Source: Rubrivivax benzoatilyticus JA2 = ATCC BAA-35 (GTDB lineage Bacteria; Pseudomonadota; Gammaproteobacteria; Burkholderiales; Burkholderiaceae_C). From it: a stretch of DNA of 39,160 bases. Below are positions 30,448 through 39,160 of the stretch, one piece after another (position 1 is the first letter of the stretch; the number at the start of each line of letters is the position of its first letter). Location: assembly GCF_000190375.1 (NCBI RefSeq), contig NZ_AEWG01000153.1:1-39160 (forward strand), given 5' to 3'. Below the pieces are notes generated by a model. That model was not told the DNA's origin. It searched no databases and saw nothing but the letters and a program-made list of their open reading frames with translations. Both the position numbers and the translations under genes were made by a program.

Positions 30448-31392
30448 ATGCGCGCCTTCCACTCGGACCGCTTCGTGCTGCCGCTGCCGGCCGGCCACCC
30501 GTTCCCGATGCACAAGTACCACCTGCTGCGCGAGGCGGTGGCGGCGACGCTGCCGGCGATCCGCGTCGAGCCGGCACCCGCGGCCAGCGACGGCGAACTG
30601 GCGCTGGCGCACGAGCCGGCCTGGATCGACGCCGTGGCGCACGGCACGACCAGCGCCGCGCAGCAGCGCGAGATCGGCTTCCCGTGGAGCGAGGCGATGG
30701 CCGAACGTGCCCGGCATTCGGTCGGCGCGACGATCGCCGCGGCGCGCGCCGCGCTGTTCGACGGCGACGGTGTCGCCGCCAACCTGGCCGGCGGCACGCA
30801 CCACGCCTATGCCCACAAAGGCTCGGGTTATTGCGTCTTCAACGACGTCGCGGTGGCGGCGCGGCTGATGCAGGCCGAGTGGTACCGCGTGCACCGCGCC
30901 GGGCTGCAGGTGCTGGTCGTCGACCTCGACGTGCACCAGGGCAACGGCACGGCCTCGATCTTCCGCGACGACGCCAGCGTCTTCACGCTGTCCTTGCACG
31001 GCGCGAAGAACTTCCCGTTCCGCAAGGAAGCGAGCGACCTGGACGTCGAGCTGCCCGACGGCTGCGCCGACGCCGAGTACCTGGCGGCGCTGGACGCCGC
31101 CTTGTCCGAAGCCTGGCGCCGGCTGCGCACGCCGCCCGGGCTGGCCTTCTATCTGGCCGGCGCCGACCCGCACGAGGGCGACCGACTGGGCCGGCTGAAG
31201 CTGAGCGCCGAAGGCCTGGCCGAACGCGACCGGCGCGTTTTCACGGCGCTCGCCGAACGCCACGTGCCGGTCGCCGTGACGATGGCCGGCGGCTACGGCC
31301 GCGACATCGCCGTCACCGTCGAGATCCAGCGCCGCACGCTGGAAAACGCCTTGGCGGCGCAGCGCGCCTGGACCGGAGAATCGCCCGCATGA
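30448..31392 (+). CDS. Histone deacetylase-like amidohydrolase
   Basis: A 314-residue zinc hydrolase of the class IV/AcuC-like HDAC family, which removes acetyl or acyl groups from amines, polyamines or proteins. The substrate channel motif is GGTHHA and [12 protein letters not shown]. The zinc ligands are Asp161 and His163 (DLDVHQGNG) and Asp240 (GADPHEGD), all intact, and TMAGGYG is the final tyrosine motif. No ribosome site precedes ATG 30448. Its stop overlaps the next start (ATGA at 31389-31392). It is divergent from the phasin gene; a metabolic role is more likely than chromatin-like regulation. Confidence 0.9.
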   Translation: MRAFHSDRFVLPLPAGHPFPMHKYHLLREAVAATLPAIRVEPAPAASDGELALAHEPAWIDAVAHGTTSAAQQREIGFPWSEAMAERARHSVGATIAAARAALFDGDGVAANLAGGTHHAYAHKGSGYCVFNDVAVAARLMQAEWYRVHRAGLQVLVVDLDVHQGNGTASIFRDDASVFTLSLHGAKNFPFRKEASDLDVELPDGCADAEYLAALDAALSEAWRRLRTPPGLAFYLAGADPHEGDRLGRLKLSAEGLAERDRRVFTALAERHVPVAVTMAGGYGRDIAVTVEIQRRTLENALAAQRAWTGESPA

Positions 31393-31832
31393 GCCACCGC
31401 CCGCAGCCGCTGCCGCGCAGCCACTACCCGCGTTTCGACTCGATCACGACTCGCTGGATGGACAACGACGTCTACGGCCACGTCAACAACGTCGTCTACT
31501 ACAGCTTCTTCGACACCGCGGTGAACCGCTGGCTGATCGACGCCGGCGCGCTGGACATGCACGCCGGCGAGGTCATCGGCCTGGTCGTCGAGACGCAGTG
31601 CCACTACTTCGCGCCGCTGGCCTTCCCGCAGCGCGTCGACGCCGGGCTGCGTGTCGCGCACCTGGGCCGCTCCAGCGTGCGCTACGAGGTCGGCCTGTTC
31701 GCCGAAGGCGAGCCGGTGACGGCCGCCGCCGGCCACTTCGTGCACGTCTACGTCGACCGGGCCACACGGCGCCCGGTCGCGCTGCCGCCGGCGCTGCTCG
31801 CCGCCCTGCAACCGCTCGTCGTTCCCGCATGA
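31389..31832 (+). CDS. Acyl-CoA thioesterase (hotdog fold, YbgC-like)
   Basis: A 147-residue single hotdog domain. The active-site signature is [19 protein letters not shown], shown by its [10 protein letters not shown] core, in which the first Asp is the catalytic residue of 4-hydroxybenzoyl-CoA thioesterase-type enzymes. The rest ([20 protein letters not shown] and [12 protein letters not shown]) is standard. The length matches YbgC. Its start overlaps the HDAC-like stop and its stop overlaps the nitroreductase start, both as ATGA, so the three are translationally coupled. The substrate acyl-CoA is unknown. Confidence 0.9.
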   Translation: MSHRPQPLPRSHYPRFDSITTRWMDNDVYGHVNNVVYYSFFDTAVNRWLIDAGALDMHAGEVIGLVVETQCHYFAPLAFPQRVDAGLRVAHLGRSSVRYEVGLFAEGEPVTAAAGHFVHVYVDRATRRPVALPPALLAALQPLVVPA

Positions 31833-32530
31833 CACCGACGCCCGACTCCATCGCTGCGGTCGACGCCGCGATCACCTCGCGCCGATCGATCCGCGCCTTC
31901 CGCCCCGACCCGGTGCCGCGCGAGACCGTCGAACGCATCCTCGAAGTCGCCTCGCGCGCGCCTTCGGGCACCAACGTGCAGCCCTGGAAGGTCACGGTGC
32001 TGACCGGCGCCGCCAAGGCGCGGCTGTCGGCGCGCATCCGCGCCGCCTACGACGACCCGGCCGAACGGGCGCGCCACGCCGAGGAGTACGCCTATTACCC
32101 GGCCGAATGGGTCTCGCCCTACATCGAGCGCCGGCGCAAGGTCGGCTGGGACCTCTACGGGCTGCTGGGCATCGCCAAGACCGACAAGCAGCGCATGCAC
32201 GAGCAGCACGGTCGCAACTACGCCTTCTTCGACGCGCCGGTGGGCCTGATCTTCACGATCGGCCGCGTGCTCGGCCAGGGCAGCTGGCTGGACTACGGCA
32301 TGTTTCTGCAGAACGTGATGGTCGCCGCCCGCGCGCGCGGGCTGGACACCTGCCCGCAGGCTGCGTTTACTCAGTTCCACCGCATCGTCGCCGACGAGCT
32401 GGCCCTGCCTGCCGACGAGATGCTCGTCTGCGGCATGGCGCTCGGATACGCCGACCCCGAGGCGCCGGAGAATGCCCTCGTCACCGAGCGCGAACCCGTC
32501 GCGGGTTTCGCGCGTTTCCTGGAGTCCTGA
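31829..32530 (+). CDS. Nitroreductase family FMN enzyme
   Basis: A 233-residue flavoenzyme. The FMN-binding start [16 protein letters not shown] and [19 protein letters not shown] are typical of nitroreductases, as is the late [10 protein letters not shown] and [11 protein letters not shown]. Members reduce nitro compounds, quinones or enones with NAD(P)H. The [17 protein letters not shown] insertion is seen in Burkholderiales members. It is coupled to the thioesterase by an ATGA overlap and abuts the next start, so it is the third gene of the operon. The natural substrate is not known. Confidence 0.9.
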   Translation: MTPTPDSIAAVDAAITSRRSIRAFRPDPVPRETVERILEVASRAPSGTNVQPWKVTVLTGAAKARLSARIRAAYDDPAERARHAEEYAYYPAEWVSPYIERRRKVGWDLYGLLGIAKTDKQRMHEQHGRNYAFFDAPVGLIFTIGRVLGQGSWLDYGMFLQNVMVAARARGLDTCPQAAFTQFHRIVADELALPADEMLVCGMALGYADPEAPENALVTEREPVAGFARFLES

Positions 32531-33517
32531 ATGTCCCGTCCCGCCGTGCTCGTCGCCCGAGCCGTGTTCCCCGAAGTCCTCGAGCGTCTGAGCACCTATT
32601 TCGACGTCGAAGCCAACCCCGACGACACGCCCTGGAGCCGCGAGGAGCTGCTCGCCCGTCTGGCCGGCAAGTCCGGCCTGTTCGCCACCGGCAGCGTGCA
32701 GGTCGACGCCGCGCTGCTCGACGCCTGCCCGCAGCTGCGGGTCGTCGCCAACATGGCGGTCGGCTACAACAACCTCGACATCGCCGCTTTCAACGTGCGC
32801 GGCGTGCTGGCGACCAACACGCCCGACGTGCTGACCGAGACGACGGCCGACTTCGGTTTCGGCCTGATGCTCGCCGCCGCGCGCCGCATGAGCGAGTCCG
32901 AGCGCTTCCTGCGGGCCGGCCAGTGGAAACGCTGGCGCTACGACACGCTCACCGGCAGTGACGTGCACGGCGCGACGCTGGGCATCCTCGGCATGGGCCG
33001 CATCGGCCAGGCCATCGCGCGCCGCGGCGCGCTGGGCTTCGGCATGAAGGTCATCTATCACAACCGCAGCCGCCTGCCGGCCGAGCAGGAAGCGCCGATC
33101 GGCGCACGCTGGGTCGACAAGGCGACGCTGCTGTCCGAAGCCGACCACCTGGTGCTGGTCCTGCCGTACAGCCCGGAGAGCCACCACGCCATCGGCGCGG
33201 CCGAACTGGCGGCGATGAAGCCGACGGCGACGCTGACCAACGTCGCGCGCGGCGGCATCGTCGACGACCGGGCGCTGATCGAGGCGCTGCGCGAGCGCCG
33301 CATCGCCGCCGCGGCGCTGGACGTCTTCGAAGGCGAGCCGGCTTTCGACCCGGGTTTCCTGGACCTGCCCAACGTCGTGCTGACGCCGCACATCGCCAGC
33401 GCGACGGTGGCCACGCGCCGCGCGATGGCCGATCTGGCGGCCGACAACCTGATCGCCGCGCTGACCGGCGGCACGCCGCCGACGCCGGTCAACCCGCAGG
33501 TGCTGGCGCCGCGCTGA
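32531..33517 (+). CDS. D-2-hydroxyacid dehydrogenase (glyoxylate/hydroxypyruvate reductase type)
   Basis: A 328-residue NAD(P)-linked dehydrogenase. The nucleotide loop is GILGMGRIGQAIARRG, and the catalytic Arg (NVARGGIVDD), Glu (EGEPAFDPGF) and His (TPHIASAT) are in place. The NMAVGYNNLDI stretch is the mark of the glycerate dehydrogenase/glyoxylate reductase group. It begins right after the nitroreductase stop at 32530 with GGAG upstream, so it is the fourth gene of the run. Its stop and that of otsB on the other strand touch end to end at 33517/33518. Confidence 0.95.
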   Translation: MSRPAVLVARAVFPEVLERLSTYFDVEANPDDTPWSREELLARLAGKSGLFATGSVQVDAALLDACPQLRVVANMAVGYNNLDIAAFNVRGVLATNTPDVLTETTADFGFGLMLAAARRMSESERFLRAGQWKRWRYDTLTGSDVHGATLGILGMGRIGQAIARRGALGFGMKVIYHNRSRLPAEQEAPIGARWVDKATLLSEADHLVLVLPYSPESHHAIGAAELAAMKPTATLTNVARGGIVDDRALIEALRERRIAAAALDVFEGEPAFDPGFLDLPNVVLTPHIASATVATRRAMADLAADNLIAALTGGTPPTPVNPQVLAPR

Positions 33518-34288
33518 TCAGCGCCGTTCGGGCAGCTGCGCCAGCAGCTGCTCGAGCAGCTGCGCGACCTCGGACTGGCTGTCGAGGAAAAACCGTGCCT
33601 GCGAGGTCGGCTCGCGTCCGACGCGCAAGGTCAGCCAGTGCAGCGGCGCACGTTCGAAGACGACCTCGTCGTTGAGGTCGTCGCCGACGAAGAGCGCGCT
33701 GTCACAGCCCGCCGCGGCCACCAGCGAGAAGACGGCGTCGGCCTTGTCCGGCGCGTCGGCGCCGACGACGTTGACGACGCACTTGCCGCCGAAGCGCCGC
33801 AGGCCGGTGTCCAGCGTGCCGAGCCGGGCGTCGATCTCGGCGAGCGCCGCGTCGCGGTCGCGCGCCAGGCGGTAGTGCAGGGCGAACGAATGCTGCTTGT
33901 CCTCGATGCGCACGCCGGCGGCGGCGAGCGCCGGCTCGGCGTCGGCCAGTCGCTGGCGCAGCGTGTCCAGCGCCTGCAGCGTCTCGGCCGACGCGGGTTC
34001 GATCGTGTTCTCGGCGCCGTGGTTGCCGACGATCCAGCCGGGCTCGAAACCCAGCCGCGGGCGCACGTCGTCGACGGCACGGCCGGTGACGATGGCCAGC
34101 GGCCGGCGTGCCGCCAGCTGCGCCAGCCGGCGTGACAGCGCCGCCGAGATGCGCGCGTCCTCGGGGCGAGCGACGATGGGTGCCAGCGTGCCGTCGAAGT
34201 CGAAGGCCAGCAGCGGGTCGCGGCGGCACAGGGCGTCGAAGGCGGCGTGGCCTTCGGGCGAGAAGAGATGGCGTCTGGGGGTGTTCAT
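33518..34288 (-). CDS. otsB: Trehalose-6-phosphate phosphatase
   Basis: A 256-residue HAD-type phosphatase that turns trehalose-6-phosphate into trehalose, an osmoprotectant. The catalytic DFDGTLAPI (nucleophile Asp) is near the start, followed by VTGRAVDDVRP and WIVGNHGAE, and VGDDLNDEVVFE for magnesium. It is the second gene of the pair; its ATG overlaps the otsA stop by four bases (34285-34288). No terminator is seen before the convergent dehydrogenase gene, which ends at the adjoining base. Confidence 0.95.
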   Translation of the reverse strand: MNTPRRHLFSPEGHAAFDALCRRDPLLAFDFDGTLAPIVARPEDARISAALSRRLAQLAARRPLAIVTGRAVDDVRPRLGFEPGWIVGNHGAENTIEPASAETLQALDTLRQRLADAEPALAAAGVRIEDKQHSFALHYRLARDRDAALAEIDARLGTLDTGLRRFGGKCVVNVVGADAPDKADAVFSLVAAAGCDSALFVGDDLNDEVVFERAPLHWLTLRVGREPTSQARFFLDSQSEVAQLLEQLLAQLPERR

Positions 34289-36537
34289 CGGCTGCTGCGG
34301 TGCCGGTAGCGCTCGACACGCGCTTCGATGCGTTCGCGCAGGCGCGAGCGCCCGGCGTCGGCCAGCATCAGGCCGGCCCAGCGGAAGACGTTGGCCTCGC
34401 GGATCGTCATGCGCAGGCTGGCCATGCGCTCGCGCTGCTCGGCGCGCGGCATCGTCAGCGCGCGGTGCAGGGCGTCGGCGGTTTCCTCGACGTGGTACGG
34501 GTTCACGATCAAGGCCTCGTTGAGCTCGCGCGCGGCGCCGGCGAAGCGGCTCAGGATCAGCACGCCGGCTTCGTCGTCGCGCGCCGCGCAGTACTCCTTG
34601 CAGACGAGGTTCATGCCGTCGTGCAGGCTGGTGACGACGCAGACCTCGCTGGCGCGGTAGAGCTCGTTGACGGCGTCGCTGTCGTGGTGCTCGGCCAGCA
34701 GCCGCACCGGCTGCCAGTGATCGTTGCCGAAACGCGTGTTGATGCGCTCGGTGATCTCCTTGATGCGGTCCTGGAAGACGCGGTACTCGGGCAGCGAGCT
34801 GCGCGTCGGCGCGGCCACCTGCACGAAGCTGAAGCGGTCGATCCAGCGCGGGTACTTCTCCAGCAGGCGCTCGACGGCGTGCAGACGCTCGACGATGCCC
34901 TTGGTGTAGTCGAAGCGGTCGACGCCGCAGGCGATCAGCTGGTCCTCGGGCAGGCCCAGGCGGCGGCGTACGGCCTGGCGGCACTCGTCGACCGAAGGCC
35001 GGCGCGCCACCGTCTCGTCGTCGGGCCATTCGATCGAGATCGGATAGCTCTCGATGAAGGTCTCGTCGTCGCGGTAGGAGACGACCGAGTGCTCGTGCTC
35101 GATGCGCGCCTCGAGGTAGCGGTCCACCGTCTCGATGAAGTTCTTGCAGTGGTAGCGCGTGTGGAAGCCCAGGATCGTGCTGCCCAGCATGCCTTCGAGC
35201 AGCTCGCGCCGCCACGGGCAGATGCCGAAGCTCTCGGGGTTGGGCCAGGGGATGTGCCAGAACGTGAGGATGGTCGCGCGCGGCAGCTTGGCGCGCACCA
35301 TCGCCGGCAGCAGCGCGAAGTGGTAGTCCTGCACCAGCACGATCGGGTCTTCGCTGCGCGCCTCGGCGACCACCGCGTCGGCGAAACGCTGGTTGACCTC
35401 GCGGTAACGCTGCCAGTCGGACTCGCGGAACACCGGCCGCACGTGGGCCACGTGGCACAGCGGCCACAGGCCCTCGTTGGCGAAGCCGTAGTAGTAGCCG
35501 GCTTCCTCTTCCTCGGTGAGCCAGAGGCGGCGCAGCGTGTAGTCCTCGTGGCCCGGCGGCACGCGGATGCGATCGTTCGCGTCGACGACCTCGCGGTCGG
35601 CGCTGCCGCTGCCGTGCGCGATCCAGGTGCCCGAGCAGGCGCGCATCACCGGCTCGACGGCGGTCACCAGGCCGCTGGCCGGACGCTTGACGACGACGCT
35701 GCCGTCTTCGTTGCGCTGGTGCAGGTAGGGCTCGCGGTTGGAGACGACGATGACCTCGTCGCCACGCAGCTGCGTGCGCAGCAGCAGGCGCAGGCGTTCG
35801 GCGTTCCACTCCGACTCCAGCCCCAGCGAGCGCCGGTACTCGTCTTCGAGGTCGCGCAGCCGCGACCGCAGCTCCAGCGCCAGCGGCTCGAGTTCGGGCG
35901 AGGGTTCGTCGACCAGCGGCCGAACGATGCCTTCGCCGCGCAGCAGCGCGCGTGCGCCGCGCATCCAGCCGCGCCAGCTGACCTGGGCGACGACCATCGT
36001 GATCAGCGAGATCGTCACGCCCAGCGCGATGATCAGGATCAGCAGGTAGCGCCGCGTGTCCTGGCTGCGGCGCTCGATGAAGCTCATGTCCTGCAGCAGA
36101 ACCAGCTCGCCGACCTGGCCGGTCTCGCCCTGCACCGGATAGATGCCGGCATGCACGGTGCCGCCGGCGATCGACAGCTCGGGGTCGGGGCGCGACGCGG
36201 CCTCGCGCACCTGGGCGCAGGACAGGTCGGGCGGGAAGCCGTAGCTGGCCACCGCCAGCCGGTCGCCGGGTTCGCACAGGCCGATGGCGACCATGCGTTC
36301 GTCCTGGACGGCGCGGTTGAACAGGCTGCGCAGGCGGTTGGCGCGGCGGCCGTCGGACAGCGACTCGACGATCGAGTCGGACAGCGTGTTGGCGACGAGG
36401 TTGCCGCGGGTCGTCAGGTCGCGCGCGAACCAGCGCAGCGTCAGCTTGTCCATCAGCGGCAGGGCCAGGTAGGCGGCTGCCACCAGCGTCGCGACCAGCG
36501 GGAGCAGGAAGCGAAGCTGTAGGCGCAGGGTTCGCAT
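34285..36537 (-). CDS. otsA: Trehalose-6-phosphate synthase with an N-terminal membrane sensor-like module
   Basis: A 750-residue fusion. Residues 1-220 form TM1 (LRFLLPLVATLVAAAYLAL), an approximately 130-residue extracytoplasmic segment, TM2 (LLILIIALGVTISLITMVV) and a HAMP-like helical linker. Residues about 265-750 are GT20 trehalose-6-phosphate synthase, joining UDP-glucose and glucose-6-phosphate: VVSNREPYLHQ, KRPASGLVTAV, HIPWPNPESFGICPW, GVDRFDYTKGI and SLHDGMNLVCKEY are in place. The architecture is that of a sensory receptor, so the enzyme is probably tethered to, and perhaps controlled at, the membrane. The ATG at 36537 is the only start that keeps TM1. It is coupled to otsB. Confidence 0.93.
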   Translation of the reverse strand: MRTLRLQLRFLLPLVATLVAAAYLALPLMDKLTLRWFARDLTTRGNLVANTLSDSIVESLSDGRRANRLRSLFNRAVQDERMVAIGLCEPGDRLAVASYGFPPDLSCAQVREAASRPDPELSIAGGTVHAGIYPVQGETGQVGELVLLQDMSFIERRSQDTRRYLLILIIALGVTISLITMVVAQVSWRGWMRGARALLRGEGIVRPLVDEPSPELEPLALELRSRLRDLEDEYRRSLGLESEWNAERLRLLLRTQLRGDEVIVVSNREPYLHQRNEDGSVVVKRPASGLVTAVEPVMRACSGTWIAHGSGSADREVVDANDRIRVPPGHEDYTLRRLWLTEEEEAGYYYGFANEGLWPLCHVAHVRPVFRESDWQRYREVNQRFADAVVAEARSEDPIVLVQDYHFALLPAMVRAKLPRATILTFWHIPWPNPESFGICPWRRELLEGMLGSTILGFHTRYHCKNFIETVDRYLEARIEHEHSVVSYRDDETFIESYPISIEWPDDETVARRPSVDECRQAVRRRLGLPEDQLIACGVDRFDYTKGIVERLHAVERLLEKYPRWIDRFSFVQVAAPTRSSLPEYRVFQDRIKEITERINTRFGNDHWQPVRLLAEHHDSDAVNELYRASEVCVVTSLHDGMNLVCKEYCAARDDEAGVLILSRFAGAARELNEALIVNPYHVEETADALHRALTMPRAEQRERMASLRMTIREANVFRWAGLMLADAGRSRLRERIEARVERYRHRSSR

Positions 36538-36614
36538 CAGGGCAGCAGAACGGGCGCCGGCGCGCCCGTGGTGGTGGACAAGGCCGCCCACTGTACCGAC
36601 CACCCTCCGGCCTT

Positions 36615-36651
36615 CGTGAGAACCCTCACGGATCGCGGGCATGAATCCCGC
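36615..36651. repeat. Paired inverted repeats between otsA and rmuC
   Basis: CGTGAG-AACC-CTCACG (36615-36630) and GCGGG-CATGAAT-CCCGC (36635-36651) are two perfect hairpins in tandem in the 161-base divergent gap. They may be operators or a leader structure. No clear sigma-70 promoter was identified. Confidence 0.3.
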
Positions 36652-36698
36652 TTCCGTTGGCGCCGCCAGCGCCGGGCCGGGCCTGAGACAATCGTGTG

Positions 36699-37970
36699 AT
36701 GCCCGACTGGACCGTTCCGGCGCTGCTGGCGCTGAACCTGCTGCTGCTGGCCTGGATCGCGCTGCGCCGTCCCGACGACGGCGCCGAGCGCCGACTGGAA
36801 ACCGAACTGCGCGACGAACTGGCGCGCACGACGACGACGCTGCGCGCCGACCTGGCGACGCTGCAGCGTTCGCTGCTGGCCCATGGCGGCGAGAACCAGC
36901 GCACGCAGAACGAGCAGATCGATGCGATCCGCCGCCAGCTCGCCGCGTCGCAGGTGCAGGCCGAGGCCTCGATGCGGCGTTTCGGCGAGACGCTGGCCGA
37001 GCGGCTGCAATCGCTGTCGGACGCCAACGAACGCCGCCTGGGCGCGCTGCAGGAGGGCAACGAGCGCAAGCTCGAGCAGATGCGCGTGACCGTCGACGAG
37101 AAGCTGCAATCGACGCTGGAGCAGCGCCTGGGCGAGAGCTTCCGCCAGGTCGCCGAGCGCCTGGAGCAGGTGCACCGCGGCCTGGGCGAGATGCAGACGC
37201 TGGCGCGCGACGTCGGCGCGCTGAGCCGGGTGCTGAACAACGTCAAGACCCGCGGCGTCTTCGGCGAGGTGCAGCTCGCCGCGCTGCTGGAGCAGGTGTT
37301 CACCGCCGAGCAGTACGCGGCCAACGTCGCCACCGTGCCGGGCAGCAACGAGCGTGTCGAGTTCGCGATCCGCCTGCCGGGCCAGAAGGACGGCGCACCG
37401 CTGTGGCTGCCGATCGATGCCAAGTTCCCGCGCGAGGACTACGAGCGCCTGCTCGACGCCCACGAACGCGCCGACGCCGCCGGCGTCGAGACCGCGGCGC
37501 GGGCCATCGAGCAGCGCCTGCGTGCCGAGGCGCGCACGATCCGCCAGAAGTACGTCGCGCCGCCGCACACCACCGATTTCGCGATCCTGTTCGTGCCCAC
37601 CGAAGGCCTGTACGCCGAGGCGCTGCGCCGCCCCGGGCTGGTCGACGCGCTGCAGCGCGAGCAGCGTGTGATGCTGGCCGGGCCGACGACGCTGCTGGCG
37701 ACGCTCAACAGCCTGCAGATGGGTTTCCGCACGCTGGCGCTGGAGCGCCGCTCGGCCGAGGTCTGGGAGGTGCTGGGTGCGGTGAAGACCGAGTTCGGCA
37801 AGTTCGGCGACGTGCTCGCCAAGACCAAGAAGAAGCTCGAGGAAGCGCACGGCGCGATCGACCAGGCCGAGGTGCGCACGCGCCAGATGGCGCGCCAGCT
37901 GAAGGGCGTCGAGGCCCTGCCCGAGGAGCGTGCGGTCGAGCTGCTGCCCGGCGACGGCCGCGATGGCTGA
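36699..37970 (+). CDS. rmuC: DNA recombination protein RmuC
   Basis: A 423-residue protein. The N-terminal hydrophobic helix (VPALLALNLLLLAWIAL) anchors it in the inner membrane. Residues 30-165 are a long coiled coil rich in Glu, Arg and Gln, and residues 165-400 are the nuclease-like RmuC domain, with VLNNVKTRGVFGEVQLAALL, PIDAKFPREDYERLL (the Asp-x-Lys nuclease-fold residues) and FVPTEGLYAEAL. RmuC limits DNA inversions between short repeats. The ATG at 36699 is preceded by a GTG in frame at 36696. Its stop overlaps the MFS start, so the two are co-translated. Confidence 0.95.
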   Translation: MPDWTVPALLALNLLLLAWIALRRPDDGAERRLETELRDELARTTTTLRADLATLQRSLLAHGGENQRTQNEQIDAIRRQLAASQVQAEASMRRFGETLAERLQSLSDANERRLGALQEGNERKLEQMRVTVDEKLQSTLEQRLGESFRQVAERLEQVHRGLGEMQTLARDVGALSRVLNNVKTRGVFGEVQLAALLEQVFTAEQYAANVATVPGSNERVEFAIRLPGQKDGAPLWLPIDAKFPREDYERLLDAHERADAAGVETAARAIEQRLRAEARTIRQKYVAPPHTTDFAILFVPTEGLYAEALRRPGLVDALQREQRVMLAGPTTLLATLNSLQMGFRTLALERRSAEVWEVLGAVKTEFGKFGDVLAKTKKKLEEAHGAIDQAEVRTRQMARQLKGVEALPEERAVELLPGDGRDG

Positions 37971-39141
37971 GACGGCTGCCGCGCCGGCGCACGGCCGGGG
38001 CTGGCTGGCGGCGCTGATCGCCGGCCAGGTGGGGCTGCACGCGGCGATGGCGGGCCTGCGCATGGCCGCGCCGCTGCAGGCGCTGCGCGAGGGCTACAGC
38101 CCCTGGGCTGTGGGCCTGCTGCTGGCGCTGTTCGCCGCCGCGCCGGTGGTGCTGGCGCTGCACTCCGGGCGCCTGGCCGACCGCCACGGCTACCACCGGC
38201 CGGTGCACATCGCCATCGGCCTGGTGACGGCGGCGCTGCTGCTGGCGCTGGCCGCCGACTTCGCCGGCGGCACGGCCGGCTTCGGGCTGTTGTGCCTGGC
38301 GGCGATGCTGGCCGGCGCCGGCGCCAACATGGGCATGCTGACGATCCAGCGCACCGCCGGGCTGGCTGCGCACGACGGGCCGCAGCGTGTGCGCATCTTC
38401 AGCTGGCTGGGCATCGCGCCGTCGTTCTCGAATGTCGTCGGCCCGGTGGCGATCGGCTTCGCGATCGACCTGGCGGGTTTCGCCGCCGGCTACGCGCTGA
38501 TGCTGCTGCTGCCTCTGGTGACGCTGTTCAGCGCGCGGCGGGTCGAGCGTGTGGTGCCCGCTGCGCAGGCCCCACGGCATGGAACGTCGTGGGACCTGCT
38601 CGATGCGCCGGGTCTGAAGCGGCTGCTGCTGGTCAACTGGCTGCTGTCGATGTGCTGGGACGTGCACAGCTTCGCCGTGCCCATCCTCGGCCACGAGCGC
38701 GGCTACAGCGCCTCGACGATCGGGCTGGTGCTGGGCACCTTCACGCTGTCGGTGACGGCGGTGCGCGTGCTGATCCCGTGGATCGCCCACCGGCTCGACG
38801 AGACCACCGTCGTGCGCGCCGCGATGCTGGGCACCGGCGTCGTCTTCGCCGCCTATCCGCTGGCCTCGTCGCCGTGGGCGATGGGCGGCTGCGCGGTGCT
38901 GCTGGGCGTGACGCTGGGCGCGGTGCAGCCGATGATCATGTCGACGCTGCACCAGCTGACGCCGGCGCACCGACACGGCGAGGCGCTGGCCTTCCGCTCG
39001 ATGGCGATCAACGCGTCGAGCACGGTGATGCCGCTGGTCTTCGGCGCCGCCGGCACGGTGGTCGGCGCGGCGGTGCTGTTCTGGGCCGTCGGCGGCGCGG
39101 TCGGCGCCGGCTCGTGGATGGCGCGGCGGCCGGGCGGCTAG
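37963..39141 (+). CDS. MFS transporter
   Basis: A 392-residue major facilitator with twelve hydrophobic helices. The loop 2-3 motif A-like SGRLADRHGYHRP is clear, and the GMLTIQRTAGL/RVRIFSWLG segment follows. The subgroup resembles small drug or metabolite exporters, but the substrate cannot be named. ATG 37963 lies inside the end of rmuC (8-base overlap), so the pair is one transcript; the functional connection is not evident. It ends at TAG 39139-39141. Confidence 0.9.
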   Translation: MAETAAAPAHGRGWLAALIAGQVGLHAAMAGLRMAAPLQALREGYSPWAVGLLLALFAAAPVVLALHSGRLADRHGYHRPVHIAIGLVTAALLLALAADFAGGTAGFGLLCLAAMLAGAGANMGMLTIQRTAGLAAHDGPQRVRIFSWLGIAPSFSNVVGPVAIGFAIDLAGFAAGYALMLLLPLVTLFSARRVERVVPAAQAPRHGTSWDLLDAPGLKRLLLVNWLLSMCWDVHSFAVPILGHERGYSASTIGLVLGTFTLSVTAVRVLIPWIAHRLDETTVVRAAMLGTGVVFAAYPLASSPWAMGGCAVLLGVTLGAVQPMIMSTLHQLTPAHRHGEALAFRSMAINASSTVMPLVFGAAGTVVGAAVLFWAVGGAVGAGSWMARRPGG

Positions 39142-39160
39142 AAGCGGATGCCGGCGTCGT
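39138..39160 (-). CDS. 3' end of a minus-strand gene, probably an outer-membrane protein (partial)
   Basis: TAG (plus CTA at 39138-39140) ends a frame that runs to the window edge and encodes only DAGIRF. A terminal Phe preceded by alternating hydrophobic residues is the C-terminal signature of beta-barrel outer-membrane proteins, so a porin or TonB-receptor end is possible. It overlaps the MFS stop by four bases. Six residues are too few for a firm call. Confidence 0.3.

Overview
The window is a GC-rich bacterial chromosome segment with about 44 densely packed genes. It looks like Betaproteobacteria, order Burkholderiales, most like the Rubrivivax/Leptothrix/Sphaerotilus group. The grounds are an orphan Bug-type solute receptor, a PHA phasin with a PhaR-like operator, DUF2242 and DUF934 proteins typical of that order, a cysI-DUF934-cysH-cobA order, and strong GC bias at third codon positions. 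The genus is an inference. There is no rRNA, CRISPR array, insertion sequence or prophage; the one tRNA is Asn(GTT).

Layout. 1-1262: end of a lipoprotein-like gene and a Tat-type Bug receptor. 1231-2938: a probable nitric-oxide response cluster (small membrane protein, DUF2249, norE-like, norF-like, small coiled-coil protein) with an NsrR-like palindrome over the norE start. 2939-4845: an unusual AT-richer control region, then an 11-residue-repeat protein, a lipoprotein and an orphan FlgH (flagellar L-ring) paralogue. 5002-8368: secreted choice-of-anchor I protein and a chemoreceptor. 8423-10906: B12-dependent ribonucleotide reductase. 11331-13016: type II sulfide:quinone oxidoreductase with a Tat-like leader and a membrane partner, behind a CsoR-type palindrome. 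13027-18686: lipocalin, SF1 helicase, secreted unknown, YahK-type alcohol dehydrogenase, DUF2242 lipoprotein. 18785-21290: tRNA-Asn and a TonB-dependent receptor under a TPP riboswitch. 21365-26466: ferredoxin reductase, ferredoxin and the assimilatory sulfate-reduction genes cobA, cysH, DUF934, cysI, all on the minus strand. 26588-29587: patatin lipoprotein, XRE-cupin regulator divergent from an EamA exporter, rnk with a possible leader peptide. 29757-33517: phasin divergent from a four-gene run (HDAC-like, thioesterase, nitroreductase, hydroxyacid dehydrogenase). 33518-39160: otsB and a membrane-anchored otsA, divergent from rmuC and an MFS transporter, then the last few codons of a minus-strand gene.

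How genes work together. The cys genes supply sulfite reduction and siroheme, with adjacent ferredoxin and ferredoxin reductase as plausible electron donors. The SQR operon detoxifies or oxidises sulfide. norE/norF and DUF2249 fit an NO response. otsA/otsB make trehalose through trehalose-6-phosphate.

Most worth following up: the riboswitch-controlled receptor, which points to thiamine rather than a siderophore and carries an unusual two-hairpin insertion; the orphan FlgH operon with its elaborate leader; and the uORF-plus-stem leader of rnk. All functional statements come from reading translated sequence and motifs; no database search was run.
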